From NCBI GenBank assembly GCA_003643975.1, contig QNAR01000018.1:1-13744 (forward strand): DNA of 13,744 nucleotides, in the 5' to 3' direction. Shown here one piece after another: positions 6,659 through 13,195 of the stretch. The notes under the pieces were generated by a model that ran no database searches, was not told the origin of the DNA, and was given only the letters and a program-made list of their open reading frames with translations. Within the stretch, counting starts at the first letter, position 1, and every line of letters starts with the position of its first letter. This stretch comes from Thermotogae bacterium. GTDB lineage: Bacteria; Thermotogota; Thermotogae; Petrotogales; Kosmotogaceae. A program made the translations under genes and the position numbers.

Positions 6659-7726
6659 ATGAGAATACTCATCATAAATCCCGGATCAACTTCAACCAAA
6701 ATCGGGATATACGAAAATAAAGAACTGAAAAGGAAAGAATATGTAAAGCACTCGCCTGAAGAGGAAGAGAATATGACCGTTCGCCAAAAGGTTGAATCAA
6801 GAGCTAAAACAATAGAAAAATTCCTTGCCACAAATGGTTATAGCGCCGAAGATTTCGATGCTGTTGCGTGTAGAGGTGGAATACTCCCTCCTTTAGAAAG
6901 TGGCACTTATCAGGTGGATGAAGATATGGTTCAATATCTCCTTCAAAAATCAATGTTCGATCATCCTTCAAATTACGCTGCCCCGATAGGTATGGCTCTT
7001 TCCAAAGGAGAAATTCCAGTGTTTATTACAGACCCTGTTTCGGTTGATGAATTGTGCCCTGAAGCCAGGCTAACAGGTATCCCGCAGCTCAAACGGCTTA
7101 GTCTTTTTCATGCGCTCAATATGAAAGCCGTGGCGAGGGAAGTGGCAAAGGAGATGGGAGCAGATATAAAGGACTTGACCTTCGTTATAGCCCACCTCGG
7201 CGGTGGCATCTCTGTTGGTCTCCAGGCAAAGGGAAAAATGATAGATGTCAACAACAGTAAAGATGAAGGCCCCTTTGGTCCTAACAGAACCGGAGACCTT
7301 CCAGTGGGTGATGTAGTCGAAAAGGCTTTCAGTGGCGATTTCGCTGAAAAAGAATTGATAAAGCGTTACTCCAGTAAAGGAGGGCTTATCGCTTATCTCG
7401 GGACGGACAATCTGCTTGATGTACTGGAGAAATCAAAATATGACAACAAGGCAAAGCAGGTGTTGGAAGCAATGATATATCAAATCGCAAAAGAAATAGG
7501 AGGCTTATGCGCTGCCGCAGGTGGAGATATAGATGCCATAATTCTCACAGGTGGAATGGCATACAATTCAGACTTTGTCGAGGGAATAAAAACCTATATT
7601 TCCAATTTTGGTCTTGTGGTGGTAAAGCCGGGCGACAATGAACTACTGTCTTTAGCACAGGGAGCTGAAAGAGTTCTCGAAGGCGAAGAAGAGGCGAAGC
7701 ATCTTTCTTTGGAGGGGATAGCATGA
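6659..7726 (+). CDS. buk: Butyrate kinase paralogue 1 (355 aa), divergent active-site neighbours
   Basis: An ASKHA-fold carboxylate kinase converting an acyl phosphate plus ADP to acid plus ATP. Visible: N7 in INPGSTSTK (phosphate-1 loop), DPV at 125-127, FHALN (H151), AHLGGGISVG (H179), R210, LTGGMAY at 296-302 and E328. All catalytic positions known from acetate and butyrate kinases appear present. It differs from the usual family pattern at PNRTG (usually PERSG), LGTDN (usually GTND) and PGDNE (usually PGEDE); the paralogue at 8625-9692 keeps PERSG and GTND. This suggests another acyl-chain preference, not loss of activity. The ATG has GGGGGGAG upstream. Its stop overlaps the Ptb start by four bases (ATGA), so the two are translationally coupled. 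Length and lack of acetate-kinase features argue against acetate kinase. Confidence 0.92.
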   Translation: MRILIINPGSTSTKIGIYENKELKRKEYVKHSPEEEENMTVRQKVESRAKTIEKFLATNGYSAEDFDAVACRGGILPPLESGTYQVDEDMVQYLLQKSMFDHPSNYAAPIGMALSKGEIPVFITDPVSVDELCPEARLTGIPQLKRLSLFHALNMKAVAREVAKEMGADIKDLTFVIAHLGGGISVGLQAKGKMIDVNNSKDEGPFGPNRTGDLPVGDVVEKAFSGDFAEKELIKRYSSKGGLIAYLGTDNLLDVLEKSKYDNKAKQVLEAMIYQIAKEIGGLCAAAGGDIDAIILTGGMAYNSDFVEGIKTYISNFGLVVVKPGDNELLSLAQGAERVLEGEEEAKHLSLEGIA

Positions 7727-8628
7727 TAAAGAACCTTTCATCTCTCCTAAATCTTGCTCAGGGAAGCAAGAAAAAAGTCGCAGTAGCGGTTGCTGAAGAC
7801 GAAGTTGTCTTGAAAGCCGTTAAGGCGGCAATAGACAACAAACTCGCAGAATTTCTGCTCTTTGGTAACCGCTCTGAACTGGAGGGGATGTGCTCTGAAA
7901 TCGGTTTGACAGAAGGAATTGAAATAATTCCCACAGACAATTCTGCCGAAGCCATTGCTGGAGCTGTCGAGGCCATTGCAACCGGCCGGGCTGACCTGCT
8001 TATGAAAGGCAAAGTAAAAACGGGGGACTTGCTGAGTGTCTATCTCAAAGAAGAATATGGTCTCAGAACGGGGAGAACAATGAATCTGGTAAGCGTTTTT
8101 GAAATTCCTGGTTTTGATAGACTTCTCATTGTAACGGATGCTGGCATGGTAATAGCTCCCGACCTCCGACAGAAAGCGGATTCTATCGTAAACGCTTCCA
8201 GGGTTGCAGCAGCGCTGGGGATAAAAAAACCCAAAGTAGCTGTGTTAGGAGCAATCGAAGTGGTGAACGAAAAAATGCCCGCCACAATGGAAGCTGCTAT
8301 CCTTTCAAAAATGGCGCAAAGGCACCAGATTTCAGATGTTGAAGTTGATGGCCCTCTGGCTCTAGATAATGCTGTATCAAAAGAGGCTGCAAAGCATAAG
8401 GGTATAGAAAGTCCTGTAGCAGGTAATGCTGATATCCTTGTAATGCCAGATATAGAAGCTGGTAATATTTTCTATAAAGCAATGGTTTTCCTTGGTGGAG
8501 CGCTTGTTGCAAGCACTATAATGGGCGGCAAGGTTCCCATTATACTCACTTCAAGAGCGGACTCGGATACCACCAAACTCTTATCCATTGCCCTGAACGT
8601 TTTGATTGCAAAGGGGGCTTCAAAGTGA
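7723..8628 (+). CDS. ptb: Phosphate butyryltransferase (301 aa)
   Basis: Converts butyryl-CoA, or a related short or branched acyl-CoA, plus phosphate to the acyl phosphate and free CoA in the cytoplasm, feeding the flanking butyrate kinases. It has the phosphate acetyl/butyryltransferase fold: LLMKGKVKTGDLL at 92-104, VTDAGMVIAPDL at 137-148, VDGPLALDNAVS at 208-219, PDIEAGNIFYK at 242-252 and VPIILTSRADS at 271-281. At 301 residues it has the size of Ptb, not of the longer Pta types. It overlaps kinase 1 by four bases and kinase 2 by four bases (GTGA), giving a tightly coupled kinase-transferase-kinase trio. The ribosome site GGAGGGG precedes the ATG. Specificity for branched acyl groups is inferred from the oxidoreductase downstream. 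Confidence 0.94.
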   Translation: MIKNLSSLLNLAQGSKKKVAVAVAEDEVVLKAVKAAIDNKLAEFLLFGNRSELEGMCSEIGLTEGIEIIPTDNSAEAIAGAVEAIATGRADLLMKGKVKTGDLLSVYLKEEYGLRTGRTMNLVSVFEIPGFDRLLIVTDAGMVIAPDLRQKADSIVNASRVAAALGIKKPKVAVLGAIEVVNEKMPATMEAAILSKMAQRHQISDVEVDGPLALDNAVSKEAAKHKGIESPVAGNADILVMPDIEAGNIFYKAMVFLGGALVASTIMGGKVPIILTSRADSDTTKLLSIALNVLIAKGASK

Positions 8629-9692
8629 AAATATTGGTTATCAACCCCGGATCAACCTCAACAAAACTCGCTATTTTCGAAGATGAGAGAATTATAGAAA
8701 CAAAAACCATAAGACACACCTCTGAAGAACTCTCAGGCTTTTGCAATCTCTATTCACAGAAAGATTTCAGGAAAGAACTGATTGTCGAGTTCCTCAATGA
8801 AAGGGGATACTCTCTGAAAGAATTCGAAGCAATTGTAGGCAGGGGAGGTCTTTTAAGGCCCCTTCAGGGTGGTACTTACCAGGTCAATGAAAAAATGATC
8901 GAGGACCTAAAATCTGCAAAATACGGTGAACACGCTTCGAATCTTGGAGCTATTCTGGCCAAAGAACTTGCTGAAAAAGCTGGAGGAATCCCTGCTTTCA
9001 TAGCCGATCCAGTTGTGGTCGACGAAATGAAGGAAGTGGCAAGATTTACCGGGCATCCAGATTTCCAGCGGAAATCCATTTTTCACGCGCTAAACCAAAA
9101 AGCTGTTGCTCGTTCTGTTGCCCAAAAATACGGCAAGAAGTACGAAGAAATGAATTTCGTTGTAGCACACATGGGTGGAGGCATCTCCATAGGTGCCCAT
9201 GAAAAAGGAAGAGTAGTAGATGTAAACAATGCCCTGAACGGCGATGGCCCGTATACGCCTGAGAGATCCGGGACGCTTCCACTTACACAGCTTATCAAGC
9301 TCTGCTTCAGTGGAGAATACACAAAGAGCGAGATCAAAAAACTGATAAAGGGTAAAGGTGGGTTAGTTGCATATACAGGCACAAATGACTGTACAGTAAT
9401 ACAGCAAAAAATCCGGGAAGGTGATAAAGAGCTGGAACTATATTACCGGGGTATGGCGTATCAGATAATAAAGTGGATAGGCAAAATGGCTGCCGCTCTC
9501 AGAGGTGAGGTAGACGTGATCATTTTAACTGGTGGATTGGCTTATGATGACGGTTTTTTGGTACCCTGGATCAGCGAAAAGGTTTCATTCATTGCACCGG
9601 TGGAAGTCGTTCCCGGCGGAGACGAGGAGCTCGCCCTGGCTCTTGCAGCAAGCAGGGTGTTGAGGAGAGAAGAAGCCGTTAAATCTTATTGA
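8625..9692 (+). CDS. buk: Butyrate kinase paralogue 2 (355 aa), canonical type
   Basis: A second ASKHA-fold butyrate or branched-chain carboxylate kinase, last enzyme of the Ptb-Buk ATP-forming route. Visible: N7 in INPGSTSTK, FIADPV (D128), FHALN (H154), AHMGGGISIG (H182), PERSG (R214), GTND at 252-255, LTGGLAY at 301-307 and PGGDEE near 330-335. These keep the family pattern more faithfully than paralogue 1, apart from PGGDE in place of PGEDE. Translation starts at GTG 8625, which overlaps the ptb stop; the GGGGG upstream is the ribosome site and no better ATG exists. T. maritima has a structurally studied butyrate kinase 2 in a similar kinase/transferase/kinase arrangement (from memory). 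The 355-residue length equals that of paralogue 1, so an ancient duplication is likely. Confidence 0.94.
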   Translation: MKILVINPGSTSTKLAIFEDERIIETKTIRHTSEELSGFCNLYSQKDFRKELIVEFLNERGYSLKEFEAIVGRGGLLRPLQGGTYQVNEKMIEDLKSAKYGEHASNLGAILAKELAEKAGGIPAFIADPVVVDEMKEVARFTGHPDFQRKSIFHALNQKAVARSVAQKYGKKYEEMNFVVAHMGGGISIGAHEKGRVVDVNNALNGDGPYTPERSGTLPLTQLIKLCFSGEYTKSEIKKLIKGKGGLVAYTGTNDCTVIQQKIREGDKELELYYRGMAYQIIKWIGKMAAALRGEVDVIILTGGLAYDDGFLVPWISEKVSFIAPVEVVPGGDEELALALAASRVLRREEAVKSY

Positions 9693-9701
9693 GGTGAAAA
9701 G

Positions 9702-10367
9702 ATGTTTGATAGCAGAATATCCGTTTTCATGGGGATGTTTGGCAGCGGAAAAACCGAGATTTCGCTGAATGTCGCCCTGGAGTTAAAAGAAAAATTCGAA
9801 CACGTTGCCCTAGCTGATATAGATGTTATCAGTTCCTACTTCAGATCCAGAGATTACATCTCTGAGCTAGAGCGTATAGGCATAAGGCTTATCGCGCCTC
9901 ATGGCGCATTGATGCATGCAGACCTTCCAATAATAACCGCAGCTGTCTATGGCTATATCTCCAACGAAACATACTCACTTATAATTGATGTTGGCGGTAA
10001 CGATGATGGAGCTGTCGCTCTAGGCTCACTTAAAGTAGCTTTGGACGGAAAAGACGTACGCACTTATTTCGTGCTCAATCCTTATAGACCCTTCACAGAT
10101 ACAATTGAAAAGGCCGTAGAACATATAAGCCGGCTTTCGAAGGTGTCCAGAAGGAAGATCGATTATCTCATAAACAACGCCAACCTTGGCAATGAAACTA
10201 CTTTAGAAAATATCAGATATGGGGAAAGGTTTGTAAGCGAGGTATCTAAACGTATCAACATACCTGTGCTGGCCACGGTGGTTGCCGATGGTATTTGCTT
10301 TAACGCAGAAAAGTTTCCGGTTTTCAAAATAAAAAAATTTCTCAAAACACCTTGGGACATCCGATAA
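9702..10367 (+). CDS. Uncharacterised SIMIBI-like P-loop ATPase tied to 2-oxoacid oxidoreductase genes (221 aa)
   Basis: A cytoplasmic P-loop NTPase of unknown function. Visible: a standard Walker A, GMFGSGKT at 11-18; ADIDVISSYFRSRD at 38-51, a conserved acidic segment where SIMIBI proteins carry switch I; LIIDVGGNDDGA at 93-104, resembling a Walker B/switch II DxGG; VLNPYRPFTDT at 124-134; and LINNANLGNETT at 156-167. It lacks the signature lysine of MinD/ParA (KGGxGKT), so it is not a canonical MinD. No membrane segment or metal-binding cysteine pair is seen; C199 is the only cysteine. The start ATG follows GAGGTG, 9 bases after the kinase 2 stop. From memory, similar proteins with an NPYFRSRE motif occur beside VOR/KOR genes in Clostridia. 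A role in assembly, cofactor loading or regulation of the oxidoreductase is inference only. Confidence 0.85.
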   Translation: MFDSRISVFMGMFGSGKTEISLNVALELKEKFEHVALADIDVISSYFRSRDYISELERIGIRLIAPHGALMHADLPIITAAVYGYISNETYSLIIDVGGNDDGAVALGSLKVALDGKDVRTYFVLNPYRPFTDTIEKAVEHISRLSKVSRRKIDYLINNANLGNETTLENIRYGERFVSEVSKRINIPVLATVVADGICFNAEKFPVFKIKKFLKTPWDIR

Positions 10368-10384
10368 ATAGTACTAAATAGTAC
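10365..10384. repeat. Perfect tandem repeat, two 10-bp units
   Basis: TAAATAGTAC occurs twice with no gap (10365-10374 and 10375-10384). The first unit contains the stop codon of the ATPase gene. The 10-base period equals one DNA helical turn and the junction forms the palindrome TAGTACTA (10369-10376), so two protomers could bind the same face. An inverted partner, TGTACTAT, lies at 10416-10423. Confidence 0.75.
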
Positions 10385-10500
10385 AAAAAGATGTCTTGCG
10401 CTGTGTAACACAGGCTGTACTATCGGTTATCCGTGAAGGATTCACCGAATACTTCGAAAACAGATTTACCTTTACCGGGTTACATAGTTTCCTGTAAATC
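10378..10500. promoter_or_regulatory. Dyad-rich leader upstream of the oxidoreductase genes
   Basis: This is the only long gap in the plus-strand cassette (183 gene-free bases). It holds ATAGTACA (10378-10385) facing TGTACTAT (10416-10423); inside that pair, CTGTGT-A-ACACAG (10401-10413); then GTGAA-GGA-TTCAC (10433-10445); and GATTTAC (10463-10469) facing GTAAATC (10494-10500). None is followed by a T run, so these are not intrinsic terminators. They may be operators for a separate promoter of the korDABC genes or a folded RNA leader. I cannot point to a convincing -35/-10 pair here, although AT-rich -10-like sequence is present near 10506-10513. Confidence 0.45.
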
Positions 10501-10550
10501 GTTTTCATAATAATGCTAACTTAGTTTACTGCTCTAAAGGAGGGTTGAAA

Positions 10551-10781
10551 ATGCCGAAGAATTTTGTTGTGATTGACGAAGAACGTTGTAAGGGCTGCGG
10601 ACTGTGCATAAGCGTCTGCCCCAAGAAAGTGCTGGACTTTGCAGATCACTTTAACAGCAAAGGTTACCATCCCGCTACTCAGGTGGACAAAGAAAACTGT
10701 ATTGGTTGCGGTTTTTGTTATATGATGTGCCCGGACACGGCGATAACTGTCTACCGTGAAAACGTCGAAGTAAAAGGATGA
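10551..10781 (+). CDS. korD: 2-oxoacid:ferredoxin oxidoreductase delta subunit, 2x[4Fe-4S] ferredoxin-like (76 aa)
   Basis: The electron-transfer subunit of the oxidoreductase, passing electrons from the thiamine subunit to soluble ferredoxin. Two complete cluster motifs are visible: C13, C16, C19 with C23-P, and C50, C53, C56 with C60-P. That gives two [4Fe-4S] clusters, as in bacterial 2-cluster ferredoxins. The ATG at 10551 is chosen because AAAGGAGGG ends 6 bases before it; an in-frame TTG at 10545 directly abuts the ribosome site and is unlikely. It is 13 bases before the alpha subunit and shares its strand and terminator. Subunit naming (kor or vor) varies between databases; the context, not this subunit, suggests the substrate. 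Confidence 0.93.
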   Translation: MPKNFVVIDEERCKGCGLCISVCPKKVLDFADHFNSKGYHPATQVDKENCIGCGFCYMMCPDTAITVYRENVEVKG

Positions 10782-10794
10782 AGGGGGAAGAAAT

Positions 10795-11862
10795 ATGGCT
10801 GAAAAGGTAATGGTAAAAGGGAATGAAGCTATGGGCGAAGCCGCTGTAAGAGCGGGTTGCAGGCTCTATTTCGGATATCCAATCACACCGCAATCAGAAC
10901 TCACTGAATACATGTCCAGAAGGCTTCCAGAAGTCGAAGGAACTTTTCTTCAATCCGAAAGTGAAGTCGCCGCTGTTAACATGATCTATGGTGCAGCCAG
11001 CACGGGTACCAGAGTAATGACTTCAACTTCAAGCCCGGGCTTTAGTCTTATGCAAGAAGGGATTTCTTACATAGCAGGTGCGGAATTACCAAGTGTATTT
11101 ATCAACGTTGTACGAGGCGGCCCTGGATTGGGAGATATTCAGCCAGCACAGAGCGATTATTTTCAGGGAACAAAAGGCGGAGGCCATGGGGATTACCATT
11201 TAATCGTCCTTGCCCCGAGTTCCGTTCAGGAAGCAGTAGATCTGGTCCAACTGGCATTTGACCTGGCCGATAAGTATAGGAACCCTGTCCTTGTTCTTGC
11301 TGATGGGATGCTCGGACAGATGATGGAACCGGTGGAATTTCCGGAGTTCAGGGATTTAAACACCCTGCCAGATCATAGTTCCTGGGCAATGCAGGGTTGT
11401 GAAGGCAGAGAACCGCATAAGATAACCTCCTTCGATATTGATCCGATAAATCTGGAAAAAATGAATCTGGGATATCAAAAGAAATACAGAGAAATAGAAG
11501 CGAACGAGGTAAGATATGAAACCGAAATGATTGAAGATGCCGAATACCTTCTTGTTGGATATGGCACAATGGCGCGGATTCTTGGCACCGTTGTTAAGAT
11601 GGCGCGGAACGAAGGCATCAAAGTTGGTCTTTTCAGGCCGATAACATTATGGCCCTTTCCATATAAAGAATTAGAATCTGCCGCTGAAGGGAAAAAGGCG
11701 CTCCTTACCGTCGAGATGTCCATGGGCCAGATGGTTGAAGATGTAAGATTGGCTATAAACGGAAAGATGCATGTTGATTTTTATGGACGAACTGGCGGTG
11801 TTGTCCCCACCCCTGAAGAAGTATTGCGGGAATTAAAAAAGATCGTTGAGAGGAGTGAATGA
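10795..11862 (+). CDS. korA: 2-oxoacid:ferredoxin oxidoreductase alpha subunit, VorB-like (355 aa)
   Basis: The pyrimidine-binding half of the thiamine diphosphate site of a CoA-acylating 2-oxoacid:ferredoxin oxidoreductase. Visible: GYPITPQSE at 27-35, FLQSESEVAAV at 51-61, TSTSSPGFSLMQEG at 76-89, VVRGGPGLG at 105-113 and GGGHGD at 128-133; then a C-terminal domain with LFRPITLWPFP and VEMSMGQMVEDV. It matches the stand-alone alpha subunit called VorB (3-methyl-2-oxobutanoate dehydrogenase subunit) in annotation of Clostridia and Thermotogota, with no fused gamma domain. The start ATG follows AAGGGGG. It ends one base before the beta start. Substrate choice between 2-oxoisovalerate-type and 2-oxoglutarate is not provable here; the nearby Ptb/Buk genes favour branched-chain acyl products, since succinyl-CoA is not a usual Ptb substrate. 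Confidence 0.93.
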   Translation: MAEKVMVKGNEAMGEAAVRAGCRLYFGYPITPQSELTEYMSRRLPEVEGTFLQSESEVAAVNMIYGAASTGTRVMTSTSSPGFSLMQEGISYIAGAELPSVFINVVRGGPGLGDIQPAQSDYFQGTKGGGHGDYHLIVLAPSSVQEAVDLVQLAFDLADKYRNPVLVLADGMLGQMMEPVEFPEFRDLNTLPDHSSWAMQGCEGREPHKITSFDIDPINLEKMNLGYQKKYREIEANEVRYETEMIEDAEYLLVGYGTMARILGTVVKMARNEGIKVGLFRPITLWPFPYKELESAAEGKKALLTVEMSMGQMVEDVRLAINGKMHVDFYGRTGGVVPTPEEVLRELKKIVERSE

Positions 11863-11863
11863 G

Positions 11864-12619
11864 ATGGCGGCCAAGGCGATATTCAAAAAACCCCAGTCTC
11901 TTTCTGATAAGGAATTCACGTACTGCCCCGGGTGTCATCACGGAATTGTCCACAGGCTGGTTGCGGAAGTCATAGATGAACTTGGCATACAGGGTAAAAC
12001 ATTGATGGTAGCACCGGTAGGTTGTTCTGTTTTTGCATACACTTTCTTTGACGTTGATGGAACTGTTGCTGCCCATGGACGAGCCCCAGCAGTGGCCACC
12101 GGCATGAAGCGGGCAATGCCCGATAAAGTGGTTTTCACCTACCAGGGTGATGGAGATCTGGCCGCAATTGGAACCGCTGAAATAATCCACGCCGCCAATC
12201 GCGGGGAAAAGATCACGACGATTTTCATAAACAACGCCATATATGGGATGACAGGCGGGCAGATGGCTCCGACCACACTCTTAGGTATGAAAACAACAAC
12301 ATCACCCTATGGCAGAGAGGTGGACAGAGAAGGTTATCCAATACACGTCAGCGAGGTTTTGAAGGAGCTTTCAGGAGTAGCATACCTTGAGAGGGTAGCT
12401 GTCAGTTCACCAGCTGAAGTTAGAAAGGCCAAACAGGCTATAAAAAAGGCTTTTATGACCCAAATCAAGGGGCTTGGTTTTTCACTGGTCGAAGTTCTTT
12501 CAACCTGTCCAACCAACTGGGGACTCAGTCCAATCGAAGCCATTAACTGGCTAAACGAAAACATGAAAAAAGAGTATCCACTTGGTGTCTTCGTTGATAA
12601 GGTAGGTGAACTGAAATGA
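11864..12619 (+). CDS. korB: 2-oxoacid:ferredoxin oxidoreductase beta subunit, thiamine diphosphate-binding (251 aa)
   Basis: This subunit binds the diphosphate and Mg2+ of thiamine diphosphate and, by family precedent, contributes cysteines near the active site. Visible: YCPGCHHG at 20-27 (C21, C24), APVGCSVFAY at 50-59, HGRAPAVATG at 71-80, and the thiamine motif GDGD at 95-98 closed by INN at 122-124, followed by YGMTGGQMAPTT (127-138). The start is set at 11864 because AGGAGTG stands 6 bases upstream; a TTG at 11846 lies before that ribosome site and would overlap the alpha gene. The stop overlaps the gamma start by four bases (ATGA). Length is normal for a beta subunit without an extra cluster domain, which fits the separate delta ferredoxin subunit. 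Confidence 0.94.
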   Translation: MAAKAIFKKPQSLSDKEFTYCPGCHHGIVHRLVAEVIDELGIQGKTLMVAPVGCSVFAYTFFDVDGTVAAHGRAPAVATGMKRAMPDKVVFTYQGDGDLAAIGTAEIIHAANRGEKITTIFINNAIYGMTGGQMAPTTLLGMKTTTSPYGREVDREGYPIHVSEVLKELSGVAYLERVAVSSPAEVRKAKQAIKKAFMTQIKGLGFSLVEVLSTCPTNWGLSPIEAINWLNENMKKEYPLGVFVDKVGELK

Positions 12620-13158
12620 GCGAAAACATCTTGATAGCCGCTGGCTTTGGCGGACAGGGTGTAATGCTTCTCGGCCAGATACTGGCAACCGCAGCTATGT
12701 ACGACAACAAACACAGCACCTGGCTCCCTTCATATGGTCCTGAAATGCGCGGTGGAACAGCCAACTGTACAGTAGTAATAAGTGACGAACTCATTGGTTC
12801 TCCCGTTACTGATTCTCCGGGAGAACTCATCATAATGAATATACCCTCGTTGTTGAAATTTGAACCAGCATTGAAGGAAGACGGGTTATTGATCCTCAAT
12901 ACATCTGTTGTGGATAGAGCACCTCAGAGAAAAGACGTTGAAGTCGTCAAAATAGATGCCAACAAGATAGCGGAAGAAATTGGCAATACAAAGATCTCAA
13001 ACATGGTCATGCTTGGAGCCTATCTTGAAAAAACCGGCGCGGTAACCGTTGAAAGCGTAGAAAAAGCCCTCAGAAAGAAACTAACGGGGAAGAAAGCTGC
13101 ACTCATTGAACTAAATCTAAAAGCCATTGAAGCCGGTATGAAATTAGCCAGAAAATAA
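12616..13158 (+). CDS. korC: 2-oxoacid:ferredoxin oxidoreductase gamma subunit (180 aa)
   Basis: The gamma subunit of the oxidoreductase, the domain that in related enzymes helps form the CoA-binding and subunit interface. Visible: the family-defining AAGFGGQGV at 8-16, SYGPEMRGGTANC near 39-51, and NMVMLGAYL in the second half. At 180 residues it has the usual length for a separate gamma chain. Translation is coupled to beta through the ATGA overlap, with AGGTG upstream as ribosome site. It is the last gene of the cassette; a terminator begins 7 bases after its stop. Gene order delta-alpha-beta-gamma is complete, so a functional four-subunit complex is expected. Confidence 0.94.
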   Translation: MSENILIAAGFGGQGVMLLGQILATAAMYDNKHSTWLPSYGPEMRGGTANCTVVISDELIGSPVTDSPGELIIMNIPSLLKFEPALKEDGLLILNTSVVDRAPQRKDVEVVKIDANKIAEEIGNTKISNMVMLGAYLEKTGAVTVESVEKALRKKLTGKKAALIELNLKAIEAGMKLARK

Positions 13159-13165
13159 AGCAACC

Positions 13166-13195
13166 AAAAAAGGGAGAGCTTGGCTCTCCTTTTTT
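13166..13195. terminator. Bidirectional intrinsic terminator between convergent genes
   Basis: GGAGAGC (13173-13179), loop TTG and GCTCTCC (13183-13189) form a 7-bp GC-rich stem, with an A run before it and six T after it. The hairpin therefore works for the korC transcript and, in reverse, for the convergent gene at 13194-13736. The stop codon of the convergent gene (13194-13196) lies in the T run, so both genes end within a shared 40-base block. Confidence 0.92.

Noticed and set aside
6391..6831. Open frame on the opposite strand across the aminotransferase-kinase 1 junction
   Set aside because: Antisense to two well-supported genes, serine/phenylalanine-rich shadow composition and no recognisable domain. 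The same applies to the other antisense frames, for example 12334-12714 and 11753-12190.
6659..9692. Kinases as acetate kinases
   Set aside because: 355 residues, shorter than acetate kinase; the FHALN and LTGGxAY context is of butyrate kinase type and Ptb, not Pta, lies between them.
9702..10367. ATPase as a MinD/ParA cell-division or partition protein
   Set aside because: The Walker A is GMFGSGKT and lacks the signature lysine of KGGxGKT; no amphipathic membrane helix at the C terminus and no Min or Par partner.
10365..10384. Tandem repeat as the start of a CRISPR array
   Set aside because: Only two 10-base units with no spacers, far shorter than CRISPR repeats, and no cas genes nearby.
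10378..10423. Inverted pair ATAGTACA/TGTACTAT as an intrinsic terminator
   Set aside because: The stem is AT-rich and long-looped and is followed by CGGTTAT, not a T run.
10428..10436. TTATCCGTG as a DnaA box
   Set aside because: Only the first six bases match TTATCCACA and no second copy is near.
11846..11863. TTG start for the beta subunit inside the alpha gene
   Set aside because: AGGAGTG is correctly spaced for the ATG at 11864, which gives the usual beta N terminus.
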